Source of the DNA: Stutzerimonas kunmingensis
GTDB lineage: Bacteria; Pseudomonadota; Gammaproteobacteria; Pseudomonadales; Pseudomonadaceae
Reading direction: 5' to 3'
Assembly: GCF_002929225.1 (NCBI RefSeq)
Contig: NZ_PISM01000004.1
Coordinates: forward strand, 620,001 to 684,000
Length of the DNA stretch: 64,000 nt
Below are positions 1 through 9,500 of the stretch, piece by piece. Within the stretch, counting starts at the first letter, position 1. Each line of letters opens with the position of its first letter. A program made the position numbers and the translations under genes. Under the pieces are notes generated by a model. That model was not told the DNA's origin. It was given only the letters and a program-made list of their open reading frames with translations, and made no database searches.

Positions 1-2
1 GT

Positions 3-323
3 TTTGTCCGCGCTGACTTGAGCGAGGCCAAGTTCTACTCTTCTGACGATACGGGAGTAATTGGGCCGGGCATTCGACTGGGCCAGATTGACCTCAGCGG
101 CGCTAATCTGGAAGGAGCAGATCTACGATGTTCATATTTCTCCCAATGTTCCTTTTTGGATGCGCGTATCGGCGGGGCAGATCTTAGATGTTGTCATCTT
201 ACGTCGTCGTACTTTGACAATGTAGCTAAGCCGTTAATAGCTTCAGTAAAGCATTCTCGCTTTAAAAAATCTTGGATCTACAGTCCTCTCCAGCCGGATC
301 AGCTTGCTGCCTGTCCAGCCTAG
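3..323 (+). CDS. Pentapeptide-repeat protein, C-terminal part
   Basis: The reading frame is open to the left edge of the window, so only the C-terminal part of the gene is present. It shows A(D/N)LxxAxF-type pentapeptide repeats: ADLSEAKF at the edge, then DLSGANLEGADL, and later GGADL. These repeats fold as a right-handed quadrilateral beta-helix. Family members range from DNA-mimic gyrase protectors to proteins of unknown role, and nothing here narrows the function. A TTG at 18 could be mistaken for a start, but the repeat pattern continues upstream of it. The last 35 or so residues do not follow the repeat. Confidence 0.6.
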   Translation, partial: FVRADLSEAKFYSSDDTGVIGPGIRLGQIDLSGANLEGADLRCSYFSQCSFLDARIGGADLRCCHLTSSYFDNVAKPLIASVKHSRFKKSWIYSPLQPDQLAACPA

Positions 324-516
324 TTTTTGTTAGGTGGTTTAGGGTTAATAACTATAAACCGCATATTCGATCTTCAAGCTATATATAGGCAATAGTCAGT
401 ACTGACATTTATTGGGACACAGTTTTTTCATCCTTGGGGCAGGTTGTTCACCAGGCAGGGGAGTTTCGCCAAAATTCTGCCTTATTAGATCTTGATTACC
501 CAGATAAGGAGAGGGT

Positions 517-924
517 ATGGACGATTTAAAGAAAGTATCCGATTTATTATACGCCCCGGGTGAGGTAATGCCTGGTATCGACATGTCGTTGGAGGAGGCA
601 TGTGCGCGGGGGGCTGCGGCTGGGTTTATTGATGAAAAACCATTCTGTGTCGTGCGTGACTGGATTTGGATTGATCTTATCGTGCCCGACGCACTACGAG
701 AAGCGTTACAGGCGTCCGGTCAACAGCCGGTAATGGTGTATGCAAGCCAAGTGTTGTACGACAGCGCCCAGCGATTCAATTTTGGTGATTGTGTAAGAAC
801 GACGCAACTTGTTGAGTTTGCTGACGGGTGCATTTTTAGAACACGCAATACCCGATATGTGCTTGTTGGCCCAGGCGTTCGTAAGAGCGCCGAAGCCTCC
901 ACAGTTCTTAAGATGTTTTGGTAG
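517..924 (+). CDS. Hypothetical protein, 135 aa (possibly DUF6957-like)
   Basis: This encodes a soluble 135-residue protein with no signal peptide or membrane segment. The start is well supported: an AAGGAGAGGG ribosome site lies directly before the ATG. The central part is rich in aromatic and aliphatic residues (VVRDWIWIDLIVP), followed by a stretch with an RTTQL motif and a tail reading RTRNTRYVLVGPG. It resembles small uncharacterised proteins seen in Pseudomonas accessory regions, possibly the DUF6957 group, but I am not certain of that family. It leads a row of small same-strand genes ending at 2916. Function unknown. Confidence 0.55.
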   Translation: MDDLKKVSDLLYAPGEVMPGIDMSLEEACARGAAAGFIDEKPFCVVRDWIWIDLIVPDALREALQASGQQPVMVYASQVLYDSAQRFNFGDCVRTTQLVEFADGCIFRTRNTRYVLVGPGVRKSAEASTVLKMFW

Positions 925-948
925 AGGCTCGGTATGGGGAGGGGCGAA

Positions 949-1239
949 ATGGCAATGACGGCCAATCGTCACCCTGACGTGCATTGCGACGTCTGCGGTA
1001 ACTCCACGCGGGTGCCTGGGTACGGCGAGCAGTTCGCTCTGTTGAAAGCGCATTGGGGGTATGGCGCGCGCCATGACGGTGAGCGTTACCGCGTCCGGTT
1101 GTGTGAGACCTGCTTCTTCATGGCTTTGGCGCACCTCCGGCAGGAGCGACGCATACATCACTTGTTTGATGAGGCACCGCAGCATGACGACCACGATTTT
1201 GGGCGCATCGCTCGCGACGACTATTGGGCCGACAGCTAG
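949..1239 (+). CDS. Small protein with two CxxC pairs, probably zinc-binding
   Basis: A 96-residue protein with two CxxC knuckles, one in HCDVCGNST near the N terminus and one in RLCETCFFMAL mid-protein. About 50 residues separate them, including an AHWGYG segment. This pattern suggests one structural zinc site and is common in small accessory-region proteins. I chose the ATG at 949 because a GGGGAGGGG ribosome site sits just upstream; an in-frame ATG at 934 lies too far 5' of it. The acidic, His-rich tail (DEAPQHDDHDFGR) could also bind metal. The gene lies 24 bp after the previous gene, so co-transcription is likely. Function unknown. Confidence 0.55.
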   Translation: MAMTANRHPDVHCDVCGNSTRVPGYGEQFALLKAHWGYGARHDGERYRVRLCETCFFMALAHLRQERRIHHLFDEAPQHDDHDFGRIARDDYWADS

Positions 1240-1301
1240 GCGTGTATTCAGGCCGAATTGCGGCGTTCTTGATCTTTCTTTCGAGCCAACCGAGTCTTGT
1301 C

Positions 1302-2042
1302 ATGCGTATTCACCTGCTATCCGATCTGCATCTTGAGGTGAGCTCTTACCAGCCGGTCATCACGGACGCTGATGTGGTCATTCTGGCGGGTGACGTTCAC
1401 ACCAAAGCCCGTGGCGTTCGCTGGGCTTTGGATAACTTTAGTGGAGCGGTTCTCTACGTGCCCGGTAATCACGAGTTCTATTCCGGCCACCTGACCTACA
1501 CATTGGTGACGATGCGTTCCTCCGCTCGGGACGGTCGTGTACAGGTCATGAATATGCACGAATCAGTGATTGGATGCGTTCGTTTTCTCGGATGCACGAT
1601 GTGGACGGACTACGCGGCAATGGGTAATGCGCACCTGGCCGGGTGGCATGCGCGTACTTGCATGAACGATTTTCGGTACATCCGCACCGAGTCGCTCCGG
1701 CGGATCGTGCCGAACGATCTGGTGAAGGAGTCTCTTAAAGCGCGCGCATGGCTGCGCTCGAAACTAGCCGAGCCGTTCGACGGAAAAACAGTGGTGATTA
1801 CCCATCACGCGCCCTCGCTTCGCTCGTTGGTCGATAGTCCCGATGCCGGCACATTGCTTGATGCAGCCTATGTCCATGACTGTGAAGATTTGATGTGCGG
1901 TGAGCGCGTTGCGCTGTGGGTGCATGGGCATTCGCACACAGCGGTCGACTACGACTTTGAGGGCACCCGGGTTGTCTGTAACCCCCGCGGTTATCCAAAT
2001 GAAGAGACGGGTTTCAATCCTGATTTGGTGCTAACGATATGA
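1302..2042 (+). CDS. Calcineurin-like metallophosphoesterase
   Basis: A 246-residue cytoplasmic protein with the full set of metallophosphoesterase metal-binding motifs in order: SDLHLE (D-x-H) at the N terminus, LAGDVH, PGNHEFY, then THHAPS and GHSH in the C-terminal third. The family uses a di-metal centre to hydrolyse phosphomonoesters or diesters; the substrate cannot be read from sequence. The ATG at 1302 starts the conserved MRIHLLSDLHLE segment, and the 26 residues readable upstream do not fit the fold. Its stop overlaps the next start as ATGA. Single-protein phosphoesterases of this type are common island cargo. Confidence 0.8.
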   Translation: MRIHLLSDLHLEVSSYQPVITDADVVILAGDVHTKARGVRWALDNFSGAVLYVPGNHEFYSGHLTYTLVTMRSSARDGRVQVMNMHESVIGCVRFLGCTMWTDYAAMGNAHLAGWHARTCMNDFRYIRTESLRRIVPNDLVKESLKARAWLRSKLAEPFDGKTVVITHHAPSLRSLVDSPDAGTLLDAAYVHDCEDLMCGERVALWVHGHSHTAVDYDFEGTRVVCNPRGYPNEETGFNPDLVLTI

Positions 2043-2416
2043 AGCTTCCAATCCATAACAGCGGGGAGGCGACGACTACGGCAGCAGCCAAGCTTGAACG
2101 TGCCATTAGCACCTCGTTCGGCCGCCCAGTGACAGCTTATTTAACCGACTGTTATTTCCTTACCGGATGCTGTCTTGGTATTACACACAGACATGTTCGA
2201 AATGACATTCATGGGCGATTCGCGGACGGTCATCGGATTCGAACCTCGCAAATAATTGAGGCGCACCGATATGGAGAATTTTGGCTTCTACACACGTATA
2301 GCGGCAGCTTCTATGTCGTGGTGACATTTCGGGAGGAGGGCGGTCTTGAGTCGCTTTATACGATGTTGACGATTCTCCTGACCGGCGTTCATCCGGCTCC
2401 CCCGTCTCTTCACTGA
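2039..2416 (+). CDS. Hypothetical protein, 125 aa
   Basis: A 125-residue protein starting inside the stop of the metallophosphoesterase gene (ATGA overlap), which argues for translational coupling. It has no signal peptide. The middle contains CYFLTGCCLGITHRH and the second half is rich in aromatic residues (EFWLLHTYSGSFYVVVTF), consistent with a small alpha/beta protein. I recognise no family. The overlap with both neighbours is the main support for it being a real gene. Confidence 0.5.
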   Translation: MKLPIHNSGEATTTAAAKLERAISTSFGRPVTAYLTDCYFLTGCCLGITHRHVRNDIHGRFADGHRIRTSQIIEAHRYGEFWLLHTYSGSFYVVVTFREEGGLESLYTMLTILLTGVHPAPPSLH

Positions 2417-2916
2417 TGCTGATGTACGGCCATTACGCCGGTCGGTTTCATCCAAGCTCACGTCTTTTTTTTGGTGGGAATATGCAATCGCTCATCTCGT
2501 TTGAAGTCGGTTATCCAACGCTGTTCTCACAGAGCGGCGTCAACAGAATATTTGCTGCTGACGTGTGCGCGTACGATGAGCAGAGGTTAGTCAGGCAGGC
2601 GCGGATTCTGTTCCTGATTGCCGGGGGCGTGGCGTCGGTGCTTGGGAGCCACCTGGCGGATGTACGCAACGCTAAGCTCCCTGCGTCGCAAAAAGACTTT
2701 GTCCAGTGGCTACGAGAGGAGAATGATCTCTACAACACATCCAAGGGCATCCTGGCGTTCACGTACGAAGGCCATCAACACAGGTATTTGAGCTACGTAA
2801 CCTCTGCATTTATTGCGAAGCTGGATCCGTCGCTCAAAATGGGCATCAGTTACGTTGACAGCGAAACCGGCGGATATGTCTGCGTCGCTTTGGATCCGCT
2901 TCCTATACTACCGTAG
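2416..2916 (+). CDS. Hypothetical protein, 166 aa
   Basis: A protein of up to 166 residues whose ATG shares one base with the preceding TGA. A second in-frame ATG at 2482 follows a GGTGGG purine stretch and is a reasonable alternative start. One moderately hydrophobic segment (ARILFLIAGGVASVLGSHLA) could be a membrane helix or a buried helix. The remainder is soluble and ends in PLPILP. No family recognised. It closes the compact same-strand run that begins at 517 and its end meets the integrase relic on the opposite strand. Confidence 0.5.
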   Translation: MLMYGHYAGRFHPSSRLFFGGNMQSLISFEVGYPTLFSQSGVNRIFAADVCAYDEQRLVRQARILFLIAGGVASVLGSHLADVRNAKLPASQKDFVQWLREENDLYNTSKGILAFTYEGHQHRYLSYVTSAFIAKLDPSLKMGISYVDSETGGYVCVALDPLPILP

Positions 2917-3546
2917 GCTCGAATCGGCGGGGTAGCTGCCATTGCACAGTAGCTGGTTCAGTTGTGACTGCGCTGGGCCTCCGCTATTGACTGGCCGCGA
3001 TGTACGTTCCCCTTGTCGCTTAAGGCGGACTCTAACTCTTCTGCGCTCCAGGTCGATGTCTTCTGCCGCGAGGGCTGTCAGTTCGGAACGCGAGAGGCCG
3101 AGCCAGCAGTTGCAAACCAGCATCCGCGCAGGCGCCATATTTTGCGGATATCTCCAGAGCAGTTTCTGCATTTCTTCGAGATCGAAAGGATCAGCAATAC
3201 TGGTAGGCTCTAGGACATGGTTTGCGACCCCGTCAGCGCGGTTTGCGCTTGTGATGTCATTTTTTTCCTAGCATCCTCCCAGACACCTCGTAACACCGTC
3301 AGCACATCATTAGTGGTCTTTGGCGACAAGCCGTCCGGATTTGCTCGGCTACGTACCAGCTGATTTCTGAATTGCTGGCTCTTGAGTAGTCACGTCCGCG
3401 AGCAACCGCTCTCCAAAAGCCGCCAGTACATGCTTGGCGCGGCTTCGGTAATTCGTGGACGTGCTTTTCGACTTGCCCGAAATCTGGGCCGTAAGCCAAG
3501 CTTCGATTTTATTTGCTATCCCGTCGGCTGGACTAGACAAGCGCAC
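2908..3546 (-). pseudogene. Tyrosine recombinase (integrase) relic, frameshifted and truncated
   Basis: Three frames on the minus strand together read like a tyrosine integrase. The first part (3546-3349) resembles a SAM-like core-binding domain: AWLTAQISGKSKSTSTNYR followed by LAAFGERLLADVT. A middle part reads TVLRGVWEDARKK. The last part (3171-2908) carries the first catalytic region, GLSRSELTALAAEDIDLERR, including the box I arginine neighbourhood. Frame changes and stops interrupt it, and the C-terminal half with the His-x-x-Arg and the nucleophilic tyrosine is missing. It is therefore a dead integrase, evidence that part of this region arrived by site-specific recombination. Confidence 0.65.
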
Positions 3547-3667
3547 TGATATTGCTTGGTTACCTGCTTATGAGCTTTACATTCTCAAGTAAAAATAAGT
3601 GAGCAGACTGCATTACGATCCATGATGCATCATTGAGTAAGCTTAGACGTTCATTTACTCAGCCAAG

Positions 3668-4435
3668 TTAAGGCGTTGGCATCTGATCAGTTGCACTTTT
3701 CAATTTTGGGAGCTCCGTTTTTAATGAGCTGATCACTGAGAATAAAGCGTCCACCTTGAGCTCCTTGCTAAGGCCGGGAGTATTGAATGGCTTCATTACA
3801 GAACAAAGTCTCTCGTGAGTTTTCACACTGGGAGATCTTTTGAAGACGGGCTGCGCATGGTGAGGCCAGATAGGTGCGATCAAGGTGAGCAGGGAAAACA
3901 GGCGCTGTTCGCTTATGGTCTTACATTTTGGCGGAAAGATCTTTTTTGTTTTTACCCATGCTAGCTTTGCGCTGTCGCCTAGCGCTCCACGTTTCGCGTA
4001 CATCTCCATGGATTCGTACGTGAAGCGATACATCACCACGATTGTTGCTGCTATTTCCTTGTCGTCCATGTCGCTCCGAAAAGACAATTGGCTCGTATAC
4101 ATATCTACTATCGAGTCGAAGCGCTTGTCCAAGATTATACGGTATAGCCTTTCAATCGTTGGGACTAATCGATTCTTTTCGGTCTGTAGTGCGGCGTCTA
4201 AGAAAATAATCAATTGGTTCTCATGGATGCATCGAATGTAATTAACGGCTTTGTAGGTTTCTCTAGGTTCTGCATCTGGCATGTAGACAAATGTAACCCC
4301 TTGACTTGCAAAAGCATTAACTTTATCTGACGTAACGTTTAGCAGCGATAAGAGGTCGTTGGTTTCGTGATAAATAACGTTATTTGTAAAATGGAAGTTA
4401 CAGGTTTTTTCGTTGATTTTATAAGATAAGCGCAT
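3668..4435 (-). CDS. Unrecognised 255-residue protein, A+T-rich
   Basis: A clean 255-codon frame, visibly more A+T-rich than the chromosomal genes, standing alone between relics. The protein is soluble, mixed alpha/beta at the N terminus (YKINEKTCNFHFTNNVIYH) and mainly helical later, with no signal peptide, membrane helix or catalytic motif I can name. A purine-rich AGGA lies a few bases upstream of the ATG at 4435. Codon use and isolation suggest recent transfer. It may be an orphan cargo or defence gene; no function can be assigned. Confidence 0.45.
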   Translation of the reverse strand: MRLSYKINEKTCNFHFTNNVIYHETNDLLSLLNVTSDKVNAFASQGVTFVYMPDAEPRETYKAVNYIRCIHENQLIIFLDAALQTEKNRLVPTIERLYRIILDKRFDSIVDMYTSQLSFRSDMDDKEIAATIVVMYRFTYESMEMYAKRGALGDSAKLAWVKTKKIFPPKCKTISEQRLFSLLTLIAPIWPHHAQPVFKRSPSVKTHERLCSVMKPFNTPGLSKELKVDALFSVISSLKTELPKLKSATDQMPTP

Positions 4436-5744
4436 GAGGATGTCCTGTCTTGTGTGCCGAACCAGTACAGGATATGCATGCGCGGTGTTTGTGAGTCAAT
4501 CAACCTTCACTTGGGTGTTTGGCCTAGTTAGTTATATTTTTGATATATTCTTTACTGCAAAAAGGGTTTGGTTGCGTAAGTTATCGTTCACATAGCTAAG
4601 TTATTCTAGATTAGCTCGTCTCAGAGTGTCGGAAACAGTCGGGAACTGCTATGCAGGTGCTAGACCAGAACTCAATCAAGTGTCAGTGGGGCTTTGATCT
4701 AGCCCATGGAGGAAGCGGTAGCTTGCCGAGCGGGGTGGGGCTGGCATGGCTGTTCTGGAATGAATGAGCAAATACTTCTGCCTGGCGGCTATGAATAATC
4801 ACGCCGCGCTGCGACATATGCGAGCCGGCGCCCATCCGCTGGGTGGGTAGCAATCCGAACTCTACAGCGAGATGGGGCGCGGTACAGCGTGACGCATCCC
4901 GGTTCTAATGCTATGGGTTTAGCTGCTAAGGAAGGGGGCGTTGAATCGTTGGTCAGGCTTACCCGCTATATAGGATGAGCTGAACGTGAACCGCTCCGGA
5001 GCGGTTGTCGGCCCGCAATTTGGATGAAACCGACTGGTTTAAATCACGTGAGAATCTCTCGCTCCCGCTAGGCCCCATGACAAAACGCGTATAAAACCTT
5101 TGTTCCGCAATTTTATGTCTTATGGTCTGTAAGTTATTGATAATAAACGATAAATAGAAAACCTTTCTGGATTTACAGTTTGCTAATAGCGACCGATCGT
5201 CGGGTTTCCCAATAGAGGGGGGTTGAAAAAAAATTCGCGAGACGGATCTATATATTTGAGAACAAAAAAAAGCGAGTGATGTGAATCCTGAATTTTTTGT
5301 GTCAGATGAGACGCGATTTTGTGGCATCCATTGATCAAGCACGACCGTTAAATTTGAAGAGCATGTGCAGCTGGCACCTCCCTCTCCCTAGGGATCGCCT
5401 CCTTCGCGGCCGACAGGCTGCGGCTTAAGGTTTGACAACAAAAAAATGAAACGGCCAAAATTTTTTTGGCTAAAACGCAAGATGTTGTGGTTGTTTTTGC
5501 TTAAAGCACCATATATTGCGATTACAGTTGTTTTTCAATCATTCTTGCGCCGTCCATCGCGAGCTTTCAATCATCTGGCCTTGACCGCTGATTAGCGGAG
5601 CGCACCGAAGCGCCCGGGCGAGAGTATGGCGAGCTGCGCAACGCGAACGAGATGATACGATCCCAAAGGATAGATGTAGCTCAGGCATGAGCGTTTCGAT
5701 GCCCCCCTTCACTGCCTCCGTCATCGACGTCTTTGCGCCCCGCA
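4436..5744. other. About 1.3 kb with no convincing gene
   Basis: Several frames of 60 to 130 codons can be read here, for example on the minus strand between 4959 and 5342, but none has a good ribosome site, family motif or consistent composition. Base composition is patchy, with T-runs and A-runs near 5227-5280 and 5440-5475. It looks like decayed DNA or an unrecognised non-coding region. I see no CRISPR pattern, tRNA or clear retron-like gene. Confidence 0.4.
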
Positions 5745-5764
5745 TCGTTGCTGGAGAGCCAGTG

Positions 5765-6095
5765 CCAGCATGAAGGTCGGCTCGTGCTGGATGCCTCAAG
5801 CAGGCGCTGCATGTCACGTCAGCGGCGTCGCACATGAGGCTGATCTACTACCGCGGCCTTGGACAGCCAGTACGACTCGATCCGCTATACCGCGCGCCTG
5901 ACCGAGCTGAAACACCGTCCATAATGAAGGAACGTAAGGCCGTGGGGATGGTGGCCTTGAAATCGACTCACTGGTAAAACCACCAGCGCCTGCTGAGCTC
6001 AATCGGCTCTTCCCGAAAGAGGCTTAGGCAAGCTTGCCACCGGCAACTAGAAGGTCAGGCCATGGCTGCCTAACTTAAACGACGTAGCCTTGCAC
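5765..6095 (+). pseudogene. IS3-family transposase relic (C-terminal part of OrfB)
   Basis: Fragments in shifting plus-strand frames match the order of an IS3-type DDE transposase. A piece reading ARLVLDASSRRC is followed by LDSQYDSIRYTARLTE (compare the usual DRGSQYxSIRYTERLxEA), then KAVGMVALKSTHW, NHQRLLSSIG, and the typical tail RQLEGQAMAA. Stops and frameshifts interrupt it and the N-terminal part is absent, so it cannot be functional. The relic ends beside the truncated regulator-like ORF at 6138-6305 and may have caused that truncation. Confidence 0.55.
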
Positions 6096-6137
6096 GAAAA
6101 CGGGAGCGATTCAGTACCTGCTGAACGCAGTGAGGTT

Positions 6138-6305
6138 TTAGATACTTTGTATGTGCTCGTTTATATAGCCATGGCTGGAGCTCATCCAAATTTGCGAAGT
6201 ATTTTCGACCGTTTCGACCGTTTCGACCGTTTCGACCGTTTCGATTAGGCGGTAGCGCAGCGCCAGATCCCGGCGAACCTGCTCGACTGCCTGTGACCTT
6301 TTCAT
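6138..6305 (-). pseudogene. Possible N-terminal remnant of a BrxR/CapW-type (WYL) regulator
   Basis: A 55-codon minus-strand ORF with a good ribosome site (GGAGAAG before the ATG at 6305). Its first 24 residues, MKRSQAVEQVRRDLALRYRL and the next four, look like the N-terminal helix of winged-helix WYL regulators such as BrxR or CapW. After that come four tandem ETV units produced by a 9-bp repeat, then sequence that no longer fits, and a stop. The IS3 relic lies directly downstream. It is divergent from jetC, with the palindrome at 6328-6347 just upstream of it, where such a regulator normally sits. The family call rests on a short stretch and is tentative. Confidence 0.35.
6203..6244. repeat. 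9-bp tandem repeat, four copies plus a partial
   Basis: The unit TTTCGACCG is repeated exactly four times (6203-6238), followed by TTTCGA. On the minus strand each unit encodes E-T-V, so the array lies in frame inside the regulator-like ORF at 6138-6305. Such arrays change length by replication slippage; because the unit is a multiple of three, copy-number changes would not shift the frame. Confidence 0.85.
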
Positions 6306-6327
6306 GGCTTCTCCACGTGTGCGAATA

Positions 6328-6347
6328 GTTTACCTGTTCAGGTAAAC
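6328..6347. promoter_or_regulatory. Palindromic operator upstream of the Jet operon
   Basis: GTTTACCTGTTCAGGTAAAC is a perfect inverted repeat with 9-bp arms and a 2-bp centre. It lies between the divergent regulator-like ORF (start 6305) and jetC (start 6511). A closely related sequence, with the same flanking ACACTA, occurs at 13137-13156 before the BREX genes. A possible promoter TTTACC, 17 bp, TAGGTA overlaps it, so a bound dimer could block transcription. The operator role is inferred from symmetry, position and duplication. Confidence 0.6.
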
Positions 6348-6510
6348 ACTATAGGTATGTAGGGTTATGCGACATATATTAGGGGTGGCTTTCAACGGCG
6401 ATGAATGCTCTGGCGATGCATCGGGCTTGGTATCTATTCTATAAGCATATGGTTGGCACTTCCGCTACCAAGGAAAGCTCAGCGGCTGGCAACCCACAAA
6501 GGAGTGTTTT

Positions 6511-9500
6511 ATGTCGAGGCTGGTTAGGATCGTACTGATTGATTCGTTGTGTCGTGGCACCAAAGCTGACCTTTGCCTAGATGGCAACACAGCCATCATG
6601 GGTACCAACGGCATTGGCAAGACCAGCTTCATGCGTCTGATCCCGATTTTCTATGGCATAAAGCCAGGGGAGTTGATTTCAGCCGACTCGAATAAGAAAT
6701 CATTTGCCGATTGGTACCTGCCCAACCCGACTAGCTTCATCGTGTTTGAGTATCTGAATTGGGAGAGCCACCTGCGTTGTGTCGTCATGCATAGGAGCAG
6801 CGATACCTACGCTTATCGTTTTGTGAAAAGTGGTTGGCGCAGCGAGCTCATCTACGACGACATTGAAGCCGGACGCATGGTCATGTCGTCCGAACTCCAG
6901 CGCCACATGTCGAAGCAGGGGGTGGACTGCACCGCGCAAATCCCGCCGCTGTATTACGGTCGCACAATTCTATTCAACACCGACTCCAATAACCTTGAAG
7001 GTATTGACGGCATCGACAAGCGAAACCTGGTTCGCACGATGCGATCAGCATATTCGTTGGCTCCGCGTGGCAAGCATCTGTCTGGGCTTGACCGCCTAAC
7101 GGTCGCGCTTATCGAGAGTAAAGGTACTTTCGACTCCATGAAGTCGACTATGGCCAGTATTTTGGATCAGGACAGTGCCAATCCTGCCGACATGCTTAAG
7201 ACCTTTTCGGTGCAGTCTTTCAAGGAAATCCTGGACTCGCGAGATGGATACCTAGCACTTGAAGAGCTGGGCAAAACCATCGTTGAGCTTGATGCGACTC
7301 GTCATGAGTTTGAAGCGTGTATTGCCGAAATGGGCAAGCTACGGGGTTGGGCAGCTTTGCTCAATGAAGAACGAGAGGCAGACAGCAGACTGCTCGATGA
7401 CGAAGCTAAATTGCTAACCGCGAAGGAGAGTGAGTTTAACGAGCAGGCCAGCGATTTGCGGGGTAAAGCTGGGCTTAAGGTTAGTGAAGCGGGTGTTGCC
7501 GCCACGACTGCTGAACAGTCTCTGAAAGCGGTCGAAGATAGGCAGGAACGCTTTCAGCAGCATGGCATTGACGAGCTACGGGCTCTGCATCAACGCTTTG
7601 AGGGGATGTGCTCTTCGGTCAGTGAGAAGCGCCAGCTACAGGAACATATTGAGCGTGAGGGCGCTGACCTACGCCGTTTCGCTGAGATCAGAATCCAGCA
7701 AATTAAAAACGATTTTGCACGTGGTAAAGAATCTCTGGAAGCGAACTACAAGGTAGCTGCCGAGGATTTTGAGCATCGCTACGTAGACATCACGACCAAA
7801 AGAGAGCAAGGCTTAGACGACTGCCAGGCAAGGGAGCGAGTCGAGACTCTCGCGCTCCAGCAAAAACTGACTGGGCTGGAGGTGCGTCGCGGGCAATTGC
7901 AAAGTGAGCACGCGCAGCTTGCTAGGATGAAGGTGCCTCCCGAAAGTCAGGTCGCTATTGATGAAGCTAATGCAACGATACGCCGCTTGGATGCAGCTCT
8001 TAGCGAAACGAATGAGCTGATTGCGCAATGCCAAAAAGACACTCGAAAGATTCAGGAAGGTCTTGATGACTGCGCCCGTGGCACACAGAACATTTCCAAC
8101 AATCGAAATGAGCTTGTCAGGCTCCAGGAGGAGCTCAAGCGTCAATGCGAACCCGGTCGGGATTCGTTCCTTGGATTCCTTCGCTACTGTCCAGAGGGCT
8201 CTCCAGACTGGGTATCCACCATTTCTAAGATCGTTCCAGCTGAGATTCTCTTGCGTACTGATCTTTCTCCCCGAATATCGGGAAAGGGCGATTCAGGGAG
8301 CTCACTTTATGGGTACGAGATTGATCTAGATCGCCTTGACGATGGCTTGATTGCCAACCTTGAGCAAATGCGTGTGCAGATTGCTGAGTTGGCAATTCAG
8401 CTCGATGATCTCGACCAAGAGCAGTTAAGGATTCAGAAAGAGGCTGACCAGCTCACTGGGAAGTTGAAGCATCAGAAGCTTGTATCAGAGCAGCTCAGCA
8501 GGAAGTGGAGTGAGTGCGACGCAAATTTGAAAACTCAAATTAGTGCTCATGAAGCCTTGTGTGAGCGGGCTGAAGCTGAGCATCGCGAGAGCTTGGAGCG
8601 TTTGAATGCTGAGTTGATCGAGATGACAGCTTTGGCCGGGGAGGCTGCACAGGCGTTAAAGCTTTTAGAAGCAGCATTTGGCCGGGAGCGCCTGGCCATT
8701 AAAAATGAAGCCAAGCTCCACGTTGATGCCCTCGACGCAGAAAAAACTACCTACAAGCAAAGCTATGACAGCCAGGCAGATGGATTCAGGCGTGAGGAAA
8801 AACAGCAGATCGAAGGAGTGAATGCGGCGCTTGAATACGATCTTGGTGCCAAGGGTATCAATAACCTTCAGCGCAATCAGCTCCTGAAAGAAATTGACGA
8901 TTTAGAGCAGAGAATCAAACGCTGCAACGAGTCGCGTAGCCTTATTGAAAGCTATGAGCTTTTTCTGGCTAATGATCTTCCTCGGCTACCCGAGCTTGGC
9001 CTTGAGTTATCAAGGAAGCAGGCAGCACTGGAGCTGGCTGATAGGGAAAGGGTACGTCTTGAGCAGGATCTTGATGCGCAACGAAAGCTACATAGCAATG
9101 CACGCAAGCTGCTTCGCGAAACATGGGACATTGTCAGTAAAGACCAAGATCGACTGGCCAAGGTTATTGCTCGCCTATCGAGTGTTGCGGCGAACACGTC
9201 GGAGTCCATACCTACAGGGATGTCCGTAGCTCAGCTGGAATACCAGGCATCGCAATTGGCCGTTAACCGTAAGCGTCTTGCAGATTCAGGGCGTGAATTG
9301 CTTCGTACTGTCCATGACCGGTTTGTACGCAGCCCTGCACGTTCTCTTGCCCACACCCACCAAGGTGCGAAGATCAGCAGGATCTACAGCCAGGCCACAG
9401 CAGATGCTGACGATGAATACCAAGCGTGGGTTTACGCAGCACCGCCACTGCTAGACCTGCTCAATAGTCAGCCCGATCACAAACGGTTGCTGATCATGCA

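Noticed and set aside
4959-5342. 127-codon minus-strand frame
   Set aside because: No ribosome site, no family features, unusual residue mix; likely chance in an A+T-variable region.
6203-6244. Possible short CRISPR-like repeat array
   Set aside because: The units are contiguous 9-mers without spacers, so it is a simple tandem repeat.
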